A stretch of 64,000 nt of DNA. Origin: Chryseobacterium rhizosphaerae (lineage in GTDB: Bacteria > Bacteroidota > Bacteroidia > Flavobacteriales > Weeksellaceae). Numbering within the stretch: the stretch's first letter is position 1; each line of letters starts with the position of its first letter. Made by a program: the position numbers and the translations under genes. The notes beneath the pieces are model-generated. The model was not told the DNA's origin. It worked only from the letters and a program-made list of their open reading frames with translations, and did no database searches. The DNA lies in NCBI RefSeq assembly GCF_003385455.1, contig NZ_QNUF01000016.1, forward strand, positions 1 to 64,000, given 5' to 3'. This document shows positions 35,597 to 46,267 of the stretch, piece after piece.

Positions 35597-36778
35597 TTAG
35601 TGTATTTTATTTAATAGCTCTTCAGCCAGTTTGGAATCTTTATGGGTTTGAACGGCTATATTTTTAGACATTTCTGCATAATTTTTTGCCATTTCTTTAT
35701 TACCAGTCAGGAAATACAGTTTGGCGAGAATATAAGTGTTTTCAGAGGTCTCACTTCTCATTACAGATTTTTCTGCCCATTCTGTAGCCTTCTTTAATGA
35801 GGCTGGTGTTTTGATATGATCACTGAAGATCCATGCTGCTCTTAAAAGCTCATTAGGCTCAAAGGCATCAGCGTTTTTATAATAGTCTAATGCTGCTTTT
35901 TCAAATTCAGGAAAATTGGCATTCTGCTCATAGTAGCTAAGTTTGGTCTGATTAAGCTTTGTGGTAGCTGCTTCTTTTCCTACTAAAGGTTCGGCTGCTT
36001 TCATAAAGGTATCCTCATTGATTCTTTTGTTTTTTTCATCAATGGACTGTTCTACTATTTTAGATAATTTCAATTGAGCATCAAATTCTTTATAGGTTTC
36101 TTCTGGTAGAAACTTAATGATCTCAGCTTTTCTTGAAGTGAAAACACTATAATTGCGGTCTTCTGTTGACTTTACAAAATAAAGGAGGAGACCGATTTCT
36201 TCTTTTGAAAGCTCTTCAGTCTTTTTTTTATTTTCAAAATATCTTTCAGAAGCTTTTTTAGCAAAATCAAAATCACTGCTGGAGTTCAGTTTCATAACAT
36301 TGATCAGAAATTCAGGATCTTTTTCACCATTAGCAAAACGTTCTTTCAAAGAACCTTTTTTATTGCCGGGAGAATTGATGTCCTGAGCCATAGTGACAAA
36401 CATACCCGCTTCCATATACCCTGAGTTTTGAGAAACAAGTTCTCCTTCACCATTTAAAAAAAGATAAGTAGGATAGGAACGTACTCCATATTTAGCTGCA
36501 ATCTCCCGTCCTTCTCCTTTTTCCATGTCGAATCTTGCATTGATGAAACTCGCATTAAAGTAATCTCCAACGGATTTTTGGGTGAAAACATTTTTTTCCA
36601 TCATTTTGCATGGCCCACACCAGGAAGCATAGGCATCTAGAAAGACCAATTTCTTTTCCTTTTTAGCCTTTGCGATAATATCCTTGAATGGTAATTCCTG
36701 GAATTGAATAGACTCTTGAGCTGAGATAATGATAGAACAAAAAATAGATATCCCGGAGATGATCTTCTTCATTTTCAA
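35597..36778 (-). CDS. Secreted thioredoxin-fold protein with C-terminal helical domain
   Basis: 393 residues with a signal peptide (ends IISAQ). A thioredoxin-like domain (about 25-130) has the redox motif WCGPCK and 'YPTYLFLNGEG'. The remainder (about 140-393) is helical and TPR-like ('NTYILAKLYFLTGNKEMAKNYAEMSK'). It is likely a periplasmic disulfide reductase or isomerase. It is the first gene of the operon with the barrel protein and the small membrane protein. The start could also be two codons later (MKK). Confidence 0.85.
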   Translation of the reverse strand: MKMKKIISGISIFCSIIISAQESIQFQELPFKDIIAKAKKEKKLVFLDAYASWCGPCKMMEKNVFTQKSVGDYFNASFINARFDMEKGEGREIAAKYGVRSYPTYLFLNGEGELVSQNSGYMEAGMFVTMAQDINSPGNKKGSLKERFANGEKDPEFLINVMKLNSSSDFDFAKKASERYFENKKKTEELSKEEIGLLLYFVKSTEDRNYSVFTSRKAEIIKFLPEETYKEFDAQLKLSKIVEQSIDEKNKRINEDTFMKAAEPLVGKEAATTKLNQTKLSYYEQNANFPEFEKAALDYYKNADAFEPNELLRAAWIFSDHIKTPASLKKATEWAEKSVMRSETSENTYILAKLYFLTGNKEMAKNYAEMSKNIAVQTHKDSKLAEELLNKIH

Positions 36779-36996
36779 ATTAGATTTGTAAGCGAAGATA
36801 ATTAATTTTCAAAACATAAAGAGCTGATTCCGCTTCCTGATAGAGTATATTAACTAATTTTAAGATTTAAAGCAGCTTTTGGTTGACAGACCCTGTGAAA
36901 AATTACAGCAGGAATTTAACACTTAAGTATTCTGAATACAAAATTTAATTTCTAACCTTAATCGCAACATTTTTAACTTTCATAGTTGCTTTTTAA

Positions 36997-37371
36997 CTAG
37001 GATGGTTCGTTATTATTTTTTTTCGCATTTTTATGCTCTTTACCCCAGATTTCCAATTGGTTCAGGATGGGAATTAATCTTTTACCAATCTCAGATAATT
37101 CATACTCTACCCGTAGAGGAACTTCTGCATAAACACTTTTTATAATCAAATTTTCCTGTTCCATTTTTTTCAGCTGGAGGGTAAGCATTCTTTCAGAGAT
37201 ATTGGGAATACTGTTCTTCAATTCGTAAAACCTCAGCTTTCCGTGTTTAAGATGATAACAAATGGAGAGGATCCAGCGTCCGCTGATCAGATTAACAGCA
37301 TATATTTCTGAACAGCATTGTTCCAGTGTTTTTTTATTTTCATTATTGGTGGATGATTCTTTAATACTCAT
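36997..37371 (-). CDS. HxlR-family transcriptional regulator
   Basis: 124 residues with a winged-helix core: 'LISGRWILSICYHLKHGKLRFYELKNSIPNISERMLTLQLKKMEQENLI', then 'VEYELSEIGKRLIPIL'. An N-terminal CC pair and Cys near the helix start may sense redox or electrophiles, as in some HxlR proteins. It is divergent from an esterase gene 131 bp away and probably controls it. Confidence 0.92.
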   Translation of the reverse strand: MSIKESSTNNENKKTLEQCCSEIYAVNLISGRWILSICYHLKHGKLRFYELKNSIPNISERMLTLQLKKMEQENLIIKSVYAEVPLRVEYELSEIGKRLIPILNQLEIWGKEHKNAKKNNNEPS

Positions 37372-37408
37372 TACTTACATTTTTGTTCGTTTCATACAAT
37401 CTAATGCA

Positions 37409-37426
37409 TACTTGGACAGCATAGTA
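37409..37426. promoter_or_regulatory. Candidate HxlR operator (TACT-N10-AGTA)
   Basis: A short inverted repeat midway between the HxlR gene and the esterase gene. HxlR regulators usually bind such sites between divergent genes. The arms are only four bases, so this is tentative. Confidence 0.3.
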
Positions 37427-37502
37427 CCTATCAGTTAAATTTACAAATAAAACAGGAAATATCTTGTTTGAAGGTGTCATTTGTAATACAAAATATAACA
37501 GC

Positions 37503-38456
37503 ATGGACTTTAACAGAATTGATGAAGATTTAAGAACAAGTATAGAAAATACTCCTTATTCATTAGAAATTGACGAAGAAGTATTTTTAAATAATCCCGA
37601 GCTCATCCAACGGGAAAGAAAAGAATTTGTAGAAGCTCACCCTTTTAAGAATCCCGATCATATCCTTACAAAAGATATTTTTATAGAAAGTTCTGTGGAT
37701 AGATATGAAATCAGATTACACATTTATCAGCCGAAAAAATATAATAGGGATAAAACACTCATTTATTTTCATGGAGGAGGATATGTATTTGGGTTACCTG
37801 AACAGGTGGATGACCAGATGTTTGAAATTTCGGATAAGCTTAATGCAACTATTATATCTGTAGATTACAGATTATCTCCTCAGTATCGGTTTCCAATTCC
37901 CATTCTGGATGGTTTTGATGCTTTACAATGGGTGATTAACGAAGGGGAAGCTCAGTTGGGAATTAATCCGGATCATATTACGGTTTTCGGAGCCAGCGCC
38001 GGAGGTCATCTGGCAGCAGCGGTTACCCAGATGGCTGTAGATCATCATATTGAAAATATAAAGCATCAGTTTTTATTGTATCCGGTAATTCATAACCGGT
38101 TAGACACTCCTTCGATGAAAGAGTTTACAGATGCTCTTTTATGGAATAGGGTATATGCTCAGGCAGCCTGGCTTCATTTTTTGGGGAAAGAGAATGTAGA
38201 TAAGAGTATGAGATACGCAGATTTAACTCATTACGATAATTTTGCTCAATTACCTCCCACGACTATTATTGCCTGTGAGCTGGATCCTTTAAGGGATGAA
38301 GATATTGAATTTGCACAGTTGCTGTATAAGGCGGGTGTCAAGACTGAATTATGGGTTATTCCGGGTGCCTTGCATGTTTTTGATCTATTTGATTCTCCTA
38401 TGAGCAATCAGTATAAAGATTTTATGATGAACAGGCTTTTCTGTAAAAACAAATAA
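37503..38456 (+). CDS. Alpha/beta hydrolase (hormone-sensitive-lipase-type esterase)
   Basis: 317 residues from ATG 37503. 'YFHGGGYVFG' is the oxyanion-hole motif of the HSL family. The nucleophile S165 is in 'GASAGG', the acid lies in 'ACELDPLRDED', and the histidine in 'GALHVFDLF'. It hydrolyses short acyl esters; the natural substrate is unknown. It is divergent from the HxlR regulator, a pattern typical of inducible detoxification genes. A strong terminator follows. Confidence 0.92.
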   Translation: MDFNRIDEDLRTSIENTPYSLEIDEEVFLNNPELIQRERKEFVEAHPFKNPDHILTKDIFIESSVDRYEIRLHIYQPKKYNRDKTLIYFHGGGYVFGLPEQVDDQMFEISDKLNATIISVDYRLSPQYRFPIPILDGFDALQWVINEGEAQLGINPDHITVFGASAGGHLAAAVTQMAVDHHIENIKHQFLLYPVIHNRLDTPSMKEFTDALLWNRVYAQAAWLHFLGKENVDKSMRYADLTHYDNFAQLPPTTIIACELDPLRDEDIEFAQLLYKAGVKTELWVIPGALHVFDLFDSPMSNQYKDFMMNRLFCKNK

Positions 38457-38475
38457 AAGGAAAAAAAATAATATT

Positions 38476-38508
38476 AAAAACCGTCTTCATGAAGACGGTT
38501 TTTATTTT
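38476..38508 (+). terminator. intrinsic terminator
   Basis: AAAAACCGTCTTC and GAAGACGGTTTTT arms around AT, followed by a T-rich run. Confidence 0.9.
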
Positions 38509-38577
38509 TCTGAGATGATTTTTGTACGTATTTTGATTATATATTTAATTCACTTTATGGTCCTGAAATCTTTGTTA

Positions 38578-38585
38578 TAATTTTG
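38578..38585 (+). promoter_or_regulatory. -7 promoter box (TAATTTTG) of the LytS-type kinase
   Basis: Exact TAnnTTTG match, 46 bp before the TTG start. A TAGGAGG at 38605-38611 looks like a ribosome-binding site but is 20 nt from the start, unusually far. Confidence 0.5.
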
Positions 38586-38631
38586 CAAACGAATAATTTA
38601 CCTGTAGGAGGAAACAAGAATTTAGAAAAAA

Positions 38632-40215
38632 TTGAATATTAATTTTAAACGCGCACTGTCTCAAAAATCCGTTTATATAGCTGCTTTATCTGTTTGCTTA
38701 ATTGCAGTTGTAGCACTTGCTATTTTGAGCTTTTTAATTACGCGTGACAGCCAGAAAAATACTGAAGATTTTGCAAGAAAAACTTTTGTCCGCAAATATG
38801 AATCCGTTGAAAATGAATTCAGAAATATTGAGGATTATCAATATCTGCTTCGTGCACTGATCCAAAAAGACGGTTTAAAAAACTATAAAGACTATTCTTC
38901 AGTTTTAAATGACCTCAACAAAAAACGTAATCTTTTAGCCTACAGCTGGTATTACTACTATAATGAAGTTTCCGGAAAAACAGAGACCAATAGCCCTTTG
39001 TCCGAGGTTTTTAAAAAAACAGGAAATATAGAAAAGTCTGTTCCCTTACAAAATAATGCAGCCGGACATTTCAAAGATCTTTTAATGACGCGTAAAGACA
39101 GCCTGTATTGGGTGAGCTATGATTCTTTGTTGCTACCGGATAAGAATACACTGTATTACGGTTCTGCCGTAAGTCTGGATGATCTTCACCAATATTTTAT
39201 CAATGTAGATAAAAGCTCGAATACCTACGCCTATGTTTTTACGAAAGAAGGTATTTGTATCACCCATCCTGAAAAGAAATATTTAGGTAAGAATATTTTT
39301 GATTTTACAGATATTAAGCCCAAAGATACGTTGACGGGTAAGACAAAATCAGGATATACCGAAGGTATTGCAATTTCTGAGTATCTGGGGGTTGAAGTTA
39401 CCCGGTTTATAAAACCTCTGAAAACGGATAATTTCGAAGGATATACCGTTGTTAACCACGTCAATTTTATTATCGATGAAAACGTATATAAAGTAAAAAC
39501 CTATACAACCTATATTTTTCTGGCAGCCTTGTTTCTTATTGTAACGGTCTTTATATTGTTTCAAAGATCTGCTCATATTGCCTATAAGGAGAAAGAAAAG
39601 ATACAGTCTGAAAAGAATTTACTGTTGGTTGAGAATGAAAAGATGCATAAGGCAGAAGTCATTAACCAGCTTCAGCAGCTTAAAAATAATATCAATCCAC
39701 ATTTCCTGTTCAATTCTCTGAATTCCCTATACATGCTGATTGGGATTAATAAAGACAATGCACAGAAGTTTACCATGAATCTTTCAAAGATCTATCGGTA
39801 TCTTATTGTACCTCCAAAAGAAAATATTGTTTCCGTTGCCCAGGAGATCAATTTTATACAGCAGTATATGGAGCTTTTGAAAAGCAGGTTTGACGAAGAA
39901 TTGAATTTTAAAGTAGTGATTAATCATCAGGAGAGTTTAGAAAAAAGAATTCCCTATCTATCCCTTCAGATTGTAACGGAAAATGCTATAAAGCATAATA
40001 TAGCAACTATAGACCAGCCTTTAGAAATTATCATTACCATTGAAGAAAATGGGATCATTGTAAAGAATACCTGGCAGCTCAAAACAGAGCCTGTTCAGGG
40101 AGAGAAGTTCGGAATTGATTATTTGAATCAAGTTTATGGATATTTTAAGAATAATTTTGTTAATATTTCTGTAGATGGTGAATATTTCATATGTTTTTTG
40201 CCATTAATGAAGTGA
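38632..40215 (+). CDS. LytS-type sensor histidine kinase, TTG start
   Basis: 527 residues. A transmembrane helix (about 13-36), an extracytoplasmic sensor of about 245 residues (Cache-like pattern, 'YAYVFTKEGICITHPEKKYLGKNIF') and a second helix (about 290-310) come first. The kinase part carries H357 in 'NNINPHFLFNSLNSL', the His_kinase (PF06580) signature, and a degenerate HATPase domain. The usual partner is a LytTR response regulator; none is adjacent, but one lies at 47663, beyond the zinc protease and SusC/SusD genes. The sensor may read a product of that system. Confidence 0.88.
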   Translation: MNINFKRALSQKSVYIAALSVCLIAVVALAILSFLITRDSQKNTEDFARKTFVRKYESVENEFRNIEDYQYLLRALIQKDGLKNYKDYSSVLNDLNKKRNLLAYSWYYYYNEVSGKTETNSPLSEVFKKTGNIEKSVPLQNNAAGHFKDLLMTRKDSLYWVSYDSLLLPDKNTLYYGSAVSLDDLHQYFINVDKSSNTYAYVFTKEGICITHPEKKYLGKNIFDFTDIKPKDTLTGKTKSGYTEGIAISEYLGVEVTRFIKPLKTDNFEGYTVVNHVNFIIDENVYKVKTYTTYIFLAALFLIVTVFILFQRSAHIAYKEKEKIQSEKNLLLVENEKMHKAEVINQLQQLKNNINPHFLFNSLNSLYMLIGINKDNAQKFTMNLSKIYRYLIVPPKENIVSVAQEINFIQQYMELLKSRFDEELNFKVVINHQESLEKRIPYLSLQIVTENAIKHNIATIDQPLEIIITIEENGIIVKNTWQLKTEPVQGEKFGIDYLNQVYGYFKNNFVNISVDGEYFICFLPLMK

Positions 40216-40345
40216 AAATAAAAATCCATTCACTCCCGAAATATCCCCTCTCACTCCCTAACACTATATATATGATTCTCTTTACCTATAGCTTTGCCCG
40301 CTGAAACTAAGATATTTACTATTTGGAATGAATCGGACTATTTTA

Positions 40346-42910
40346 ATGAAGAATTACAGGCTGGCACTGTATTTAGGACTTGCTGTGGCTTCGCCGGCAG
40401 TTCTGGCACAGAAAAAAGATTCTGTAAAAACGACTAAAGAAAAAACTGAAAAAGCTGACGTTTCTTCGAAAAAAACAAAAAAAATTGAAGACCTGATCAA
40501 AAAAGGAACTTATAAAAAAGGACTTTTTAATACGATCCAGGTAAAAACGGATGTCTATTTTGAAATCCCTGACAGCCTGATGGGTCGTCAGTTTTTGGTG
40601 GTTAATAAGCTCTCTCAAGTACCTATGCAGGTAAATGAAGCTGGCTTAAATAAAGGAATGAATTATGAAAATAAGATCATTTCTTTTCACCGCGATACGG
40701 TAGCTAAAAAAGTTTGGGTGAGAACTTCAGAGGCGAAAGTCTCTTCCCCTAAAAATGATGCTATTACAAAATCGGTAAAAGATAACTTCTCAGAATCTAT
40801 TATTGAAGTTTTTGATATTGAGGCTCAAAATTCTGATTCTACAGCGGTAGCCATTAAGGTTAACAAAATTTTTGACGGAAATCAGAAAAGCTTTAATGAT
40901 GTTCTGGCTAATGTAGGATTGGGAGGATCAGTAAAATCTAGTCTTTCTTACATTGAAGGAGTGAAGACCTTCCCTCAAAACCTTGTGGTAAAATCCCAGC
41001 TGTCAACATCTGTGAATGAAGGAGGCGTTGATCTGCCGGTAACATTGGGGGTAACCACTAATCTTGTCCTGCTTTCTAAAATTCCAATGAAACCGAGAGT
41101 TTCTGATCCAAGAGTTGGTTTTTTTACAGAAAAACACTGGACATTTAACGATGGCCAACAGAAAATGGATGAGAAATTCTTTATTACCAAATGGAATTTG
41201 GAGCCTAAGGATGAAGATAAAGAAAGGTATTTGAAAGGAGAATTGGTAGAGCCTAAAAAGCCGATTGTATATTATATTGACCCATCCACTCCAAAGCAAT
41301 GGCGTGAAAAAATTATAGCAGGAGTTCATGACTGGCAAGTGGCTTTTGAGCAGGCAGGTTTCAAAAATGCGGTTATCGCAAAGATGCCGGATGAGAAAGA
41401 TGAGGATTTTGATATTGATGATGTAAGATATTCGGTGATTACCTATGCGGCTTCCCCTAAGTCTAATGCGATGGGACCTTCCGTAGTGGATCCGAGAAGT
41501 GGTGAGATTATAGAAGCGGATATCATCTGGTGGCACAATGTAATGACTTCACTTCAGGAATGGATGAGAATTCAGATCGGGCCTATAGATCCGAAAGCCA
41601 GAGGAAATAAATTCAGTGATGAATATATGGGAGAGGCTATCCGATTTGTTTCGTCCCATGAAGTAGGACATACTTTCGGATTGAAACACAATATGGGATC
41701 TTCCTTTGCATTTCCTGTAGAGTCACTCCGTTCCAAAGAGTTTACCGATAAGATGGGGGGGACCGCACCTTCCATTATGGATTATGCCCGTTACAACTAT
41801 GTTGCTCAGCCGGAAGATGGAGTTACAGCTATTACTCCAAAAATTGGAATTTATGATAAATATGCTATCGAATGGGGCTACCGTTGGTATCCTGAAGAAT
41901 TTTCCGAGAAAAAAGCCCTGAGAAATTTAATAGAAAAACATGAGGATGACCCTCTGTATTTTTATGGAGAGCAGCAAAGCTATCTGGAAACCATAGATCC
42001 TCGTTCACAATCTGAAGATTTGGGTGACGATGCTATGAAAGCCAGTGAGTACGGGATGAAAAACCTGAGAATTGTGGTAGATAATCTTTTAAAATGGACT
42101 TATGCGGATGGTAAAGATTATACGGATGCTGGTAAACTGTATTTAGGAGCTATTGGACAATGGGATCTGTATACCGGTCATGTCATGGCGAATGTAGGAG
42201 GGATTTATCTGAACAATACCAATTTCGGAAACAAGAAAAAAGCTTACGAAGCAGTACCTGCAGAGACCCAGAAAAGAGCGGTTGATTATCTTGTGAAAAA
42301 TGCGATCAACCTTCCGGAATGGTTATTTTTTAATCCGATCTCAGAGAAAACATATCCTGTTAAAAATTCTCCCATGGGTCCGTTTGAACAGACTCCGTAT
42401 ACCTTGGCAAGAGGAATGCAATATGCGAATATTTATTCCCTGTTGATGGATGACAGACTGTTGAGACTCCTGGAGAACGAGTTAAAACATGAGGTTTCAG
42501 GATCAAAAGAGGAAATATATACTGTTGAGAATTTATTTGATCAGGTAAGAGCTGCTGTTTTCAGTAAAAAAGGAAGCCTGACTATTCTTGAAAAGATGAC
42601 GCAGAAGAACTATGTGGATGCTTTAATTGTTTCGGTGAATAAATTATTTGAAAAGACTGCAGTAAAGGCACTGAAGGTAGACAATACCCTGAAAATGCCA
42701 ATGATCTGTAATTTCCATGAAGATGATAAGGATCTTAGAAACATTAATTATTCCTCAATGAAAAGAGTATCTGAAGTAACGACCTATAAAAGGGCAGAAC
42801 TGCATAAGGTACTGGATTTACTGAACAGAACCAGATATAAAGGAGATGATGCCTCAAGGGCTCATTACACAGACTTAATTATTCGAATTGAAGAGGCTTT
42901 AAATAAATAA
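40346..42910 (+). CDS. Secreted zinc-dependent metalloprotease (DUF5117/DUF5118 type)
   Basis: 854 residues from ATG 40346 (an ATG six codons upstream is possible). A signal peptide ends VLAQ. The N-terminal region fits DUF5118/DUF5117. The catalytic motif HEVGHTFGLKH has ligands H438, H442 and H448 with E439, the metzincin-like form. These large Bacteroidetes proteins are exported and probably degrade extracellular protein or peptides. It is 6 nt upstream of a SusC gene, so protease and uptake system form one operon. Confidence 0.88.
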   Translation: MKNYRLALYLGLAVASPAVLAQKKDSVKTTKEKTEKADVSSKKTKKIEDLIKKGTYKKGLFNTIQVKTDVYFEIPDSLMGRQFLVVNKLSQVPMQVNEAGLNKGMNYENKIISFHRDTVAKKVWVRTSEAKVSSPKNDAITKSVKDNFSESIIEVFDIEAQNSDSTAVAIKVNKIFDGNQKSFNDVLANVGLGGSVKSSLSYIEGVKTFPQNLVVKSQLSTSVNEGGVDLPVTLGVTTNLVLLSKIPMKPRVSDPRVGFFTEKHWTFNDGQQKMDEKFFITKWNLEPKDEDKERYLKGELVEPKKPIVYYIDPSTPKQWREKIIAGVHDWQVAFEQAGFKNAVIAKMPDEKDEDFDIDDVRYSVITYAASPKSNAMGPSVVDPRSGEIIEADIIWWHNVMTSLQEWMRIQIGPIDPKARGNKFSDEYMGEAIRFVSSHEVGHTFGLKHNMGSSFAFPVESLRSKEFTDKMGGTAPSIMDYARYNYVAQPEDGVTAITPKIGIYDKYAIEWGYRWYPEEFSEKKALRNLIEKHEDDPLYFYGEQQSYLETIDPRSQSEDLGDDAMKASEYGMKNLRIVVDNLLKWTYADGKDYTDAGKLYLGAIGQWDLYTGHVMANVGGIYLNNTNFGNKKKAYEAVPAETQKRAVDYLVKNAINLPEWLFFNPISEKTYPVKNSPMGPFEQTPYTLARGMQYANIYSLLMDDRLLRLLENELKHEVSGSKEEIYTVENLFDQVRAAVFSKKGSLTILEKMTQKNYVDALIVSVNKLFEKTAVKALKVDNTLKMPMICNFHEDDKDLRNINYSSMKRVSEVTTYKRAELHKVLDLLNRTRYKGDDASRAHYTDLIIRIEEALNK

Positions 42911-42916
42911 TCGGCT

Positions 42917-45900
42917 ATGAAAAAAACTCTAATACTTTTACCTCTTTTGGCTGCCAATATTGCGCTGGCTCAACAAAAGAAAACAATCACAGGTAAGGTC
43001 CAGGATGGCAATACCTCACAGATCATTGCAGGAGCATCTATAAAAATAGAAACACAGTCGGTTTCTTCAAAAACCAATCAGGAAGGAATTATTGAAAGTG
43101 TTTCAATAGGTACGGTAACAGATAAGAACGGGAAATTTGTTTTGGAAATTCCTGAAGGTACAAAATCCGTATTGGTAAGTTATCTTGGATATGAATCCAG
43201 ACTGATTCAGATGGATGAAGATCAGACAAACTATAATGTGAAACTGATGGCTGTTTCGGATGAGGTTTCTGATAAAAATAAGATCCAGGAAGTGATCATT
43301 ACAGGATATCAGAAAATTGAAAAACGTAAGCAAACCTCAGCCGTTTCAACGGTTAAGATGGATAATATTAACCAGGCAGGTGTTGCCAGTGTTGACCAGA
43401 TGTTGTCAGGGCAGATTGCCGGGGTAGTGGTTACTCCTGAAACAGGAGCTCCGGGAGGGCCTGCCAAGATCAGAATCAGGGGAACAGCTTCTTTATCCGG
43501 TCCTCAGGATCCGTTATGGGTAGTAGATGGTCTTCCTTTGGAAGGAAATGATATTCCAAACTTTAGTGATAAAGATAATATTGATCAGCTTCAGAACTTT
43601 TCAATTGCAGGGCTGAATCCAAATGATATTGAAGATATCACCATCTTAAAAGATGCCGCAGCAACAGCTATTTATGGAGCCAGAGCAGCTAACGGAGTAA
43701 TTTCCATTACTACCAAAAGGGGAAAGAAGGGGAGTATGAGACTGAATTTTTCAGCAGATACCTTCATTACATCCCGTCCTGATTTTGACAAGCTTAATCT
43801 TTTGAACTCTAATGAAAAAGTAGATCTTGAGTTAATGCTTGCCAAGCGTGCAGATCTGACGTATCGTGCAGATAAGGGGGAGGTAATGAGAATTTTAACC
43901 AAAAACGGGCAGCTGGACGCTTTCAGAACCGGAGGTTTAGATGGGCTGGATGCACTGACCCGTCAGCAGATTGACGGCCTGAGAGGTAATAATACAGACT
44001 GGGGAAAGCTGCTGTATAGAAATGCGATCAACAGACAGTATGGACTAAGTCTTTCTGGAGGGAGTGACCGTTCGGATTACTATTTCTCATTAGGATATTT
44101 TGATGAAGAGGGAACAACAATAGGTACAGGGTTCAAACGATATAACCTGACCTTGAAGAATAATTATAAGATAAGCGATAAATTTAATGCAGGAATCTCT
44201 ATTTTTGGAACTCAAAGTGAAAAAGAGTCTTTCATGACGGATGCAGATGCTGCAGCTAATCCTATTAATTATTCAAGAAATGCCAATCCTTATCTGACAC
44301 CTTTCAATTCAGATGGAAGCTATAAATACGATCCGGATATAGACGGTACAAGAGATGCCTATATTCCTTTCAACTTTTTGGAAGAAAGAGCGAATACAAG
44401 CTATACCCTAAAAAATTATTCATTAAAAGGGATATTGGATTTAGAGTACAAGGTATCCAAAAGCCTTAAGTTTACCTCACAGTTAGGTATGCAGTATGAT
44501 ACCAATAAAACGGAAAAATTTGCTGCTGAAAATACCTATTTTACCAGAAAGATGAGAGAGGGAACCCGTTATTATAAAGACGGAGCAGCCCGCTACTTCT
44601 TACCGGTAGGAGGAGTAAAACAAAATTGGGATAATGATTTCTTTCAATACAACTGGAAAGTACAGGGGTTGTATAGTACAAGAATCAATTCGGTACATGA
44701 GATTGATTTAATGGCTGGAACTGAAATTCGTAAAACAGAGGATAATACCAGGGTTACCAGAGCTTTTGGTTTTAATAGCCTAACCAAAACAGGAACTCCG
44801 ATTATATTTCCTAACTCTGACTTTGCTGGAGATAAAAAATACGAAACCTACCGTGAAATGCCTACGGTAGAGAATGCTTATGCTTCTATGTTTGCAACGG
44901 CTTCTTATACCTATGACCAGAAATATACGTTTTTCGGAAGTGTGAGATATGATGGGACCAACCTTTTTGGAGTCAATAAAAAGTACAAATATCTGCCAAT
45001 CTGGGCCGCTTCAGGTTCCTGGTTGGTTACCAAGGAAAACTTTATGAAGAATGTACCTCTTATTTCTAATCTTAGATTAAGGGCTTCTTATGGTTTACAG
45101 GGAAATATTGACCGTAATACATCACCGTTTTTTATCGGAGAATATGGGGAAGCAACCATTCTTCCAGGAAAAAAAGAAGAAATTATTAATGTAATAACTT
45201 CTCCGAATGACAAGCTTCGTTGGGAAAAAACAACCAATGTGAACTTCGGAATTGATCTGGGATTGTTTAAAAACCGTATCAACCTTACTGCTGATGTATA
45301 CAACAGAAAGGGAACAGATATGATCAGTATGAGAGAAACACCGCTTGAAACAGGTTTCAATTATACGATGATGAACTGGGGAAGTTTAACCAACAAAGGC
45401 TTTGAGGTAGCCATTTCAACCAGAAATATCGAGAAAGAAAATTTCAAATGGTCAACCACTATTAATTTTGCTCATAATAAGAGTAATGTTATTACTGAAC
45501 AACCTCGTCAGAACTCAATGCTTCCTTCAAGAGAAGGCCTTCCTGTAAATGCTGTATTTGCCTTGAAAACGGCAGGGATGGATGAGAATGGAAATCCTAT
45601 GTTCTGGAAAGGGAATGAAAAGATGAAAATTGAAGACTTCTTTAAACTGTATGATGTGTATGAAGAATTCCTTCCAGGTCAGCTGGTAGGGACAAAGCTT
45701 ACCGCTGAAGAAATGAGAGGTCTGTTCACTTACATTGGAGACAGAGACCCTAAATTTACCGGTGGTATTATAAACACCTTTAAAGTACATAATTTCGATC
45801 TTACTGTTTCAGCAGCTTTCAGCTTTAAACAGACTGTGATGAGGTCGCCTTCTTACAGAGGAATGGATCTGGACAGAGGAAGAAATTATACAAGGGATAT

Positions 45901-46255
45901 TTATGAAGCAGGAGTTTCTCTTCCGGCGATAACAAGTCCTAATATGGAAAATAATCCGGGATGGATGGGTAACAAATGGCTTACCGATAGCCCTAATAAT
46001 GCATATGGGCTGCTTGATATATGGGCGAAAGAGATCAGTTACCTGAGAATCAGTAGTATCCGTTTAGGATATACACTTCCTAAAGAATTTACGAGTCCTA
46101 TGGGAATCAGCAGTCTGAGATTGAGTGTGGAAGGTCGTAACCTTTTTGTATTCAGTAACGGATATAAAGGATATTTTGATCCGGAGACTTATGGTAATAT
46201 TTATGCACAACCTATTGCCAAATCAGTTACAATTGGCTTTAATGTTTCTTTTTAA
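42917..46255 (+). CDS. SusC/RagA-family TonB-linked outer-membrane protein
   Basis: 1112 residues with a signal peptide (ends ALAQ), a CarboxypepD-like domain (about 22-112), a TonB box ('IQEVIITGYQ') and a plug ('ADQ/VDQMLSGQIAGVVVTPETG', 'LKDAAATAIYGARAANGVISITTKRG'). The barrel ends 'GFNVSF'. The CarboxypepD domain carries an insertion of about 25 residues after its second strand ('SVSSKTNQEGIIESVSIG'). Because a zinc protease gene precedes it, the ligand is likely a peptide or protein fragment, as with RagA. This is inference from context. Confidence 0.93.
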   Translation: MKKTLILLPLLAANIALAQQKKTITGKVQDGNTSQIIAGASIKIETQSVSSKTNQEGIIESVSIGTVTDKNGKFVLEIPEGTKSVLVSYLGYESRLIQMDEDQTNYNVKLMAVSDEVSDKNKIQEVIITGYQKIEKRKQTSAVSTVKMDNINQAGVASVDQMLSGQIAGVVVTPETGAPGGPAKIRIRGTASLSGPQDPLWVVDGLPLEGNDIPNFSDKDNIDQLQNFSIAGLNPNDIEDITILKDAAATAIYGARAANGVISITTKRGKKGSMRLNFSADTFITSRPDFDKLNLLNSNEKVDLELMLAKRADLTYRADKGEVMRILTKNGQLDAFRTGGLDGLDALTRQQIDGLRGNNTDWGKLLYRNAINRQYGLSLSGGSDRSDYYFSLGYFDEEGTTIGTGFKRYNLTLKNNYKISDKFNAGISIFGTQSEKESFMTDADAAANPINYSRNANPYLTPFNSDGSYKYDPDIDGTRDAYIPFNFLEERANTSYTLKNYSLKGILDLEYKVSKSLKFTSQLGMQYDTNKTEKFAAENTYFTRKMREGTRYYKDGAARYFLPVGGVKQNWDNDFFQYNWKVQGLYSTRINSVHEIDLMAGTEIRKTEDNTRVTRAFGFNSLTKTGTPIIFPNSDFAGDKKYETYREMPTVENAYASMFATASYTYDQKYTFFGSVRYDGTNLFGVNKKYKYLPIWAASGSWLVTKENFMKNVPLISNLRLRASYGLQGNIDRNTSPFFIGEYGEATILPGKKEEIINVITSPNDKLRWEKTTNVNFGIDLGLFKNRINLTADVYNRKGTDMISMRETPLETGFNYTMMNWGSLTNKGFEVAISTRNIEKENFKWSTTINFAHNKSNVITEQPRQNSMLPSREGLPVNAVFALKTAGMDENGNPMFWKGNEKMKIEDFFKLYDVYEEFLPGQLVGTKLTAEEMRGLFTYIGDRDPKFTGGIINTFKVHNFDLTVSAAFSFKQTVMRSPSYRGMDLDRGRNYTRDIYEAGVSLPAITSPNMENNPGWMGNKWLTDSPNNAYGLLDIWAKEISYLRISSIRLGYTLPKEFTSPMGISSLRLSVEGRNLFVFSNGYKGYFDPETYGNIYAQPIAKSVTIGFNVSF

Positions 46256-46267
46256 AACTTGAAAAAA

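Noticed and set aside
41003-41536. Antisense ORF of 177 codons within the zinc protease gene
   Set aside because: A complementary-strand shadow with no signature, opposite a well-supported coding sequence.
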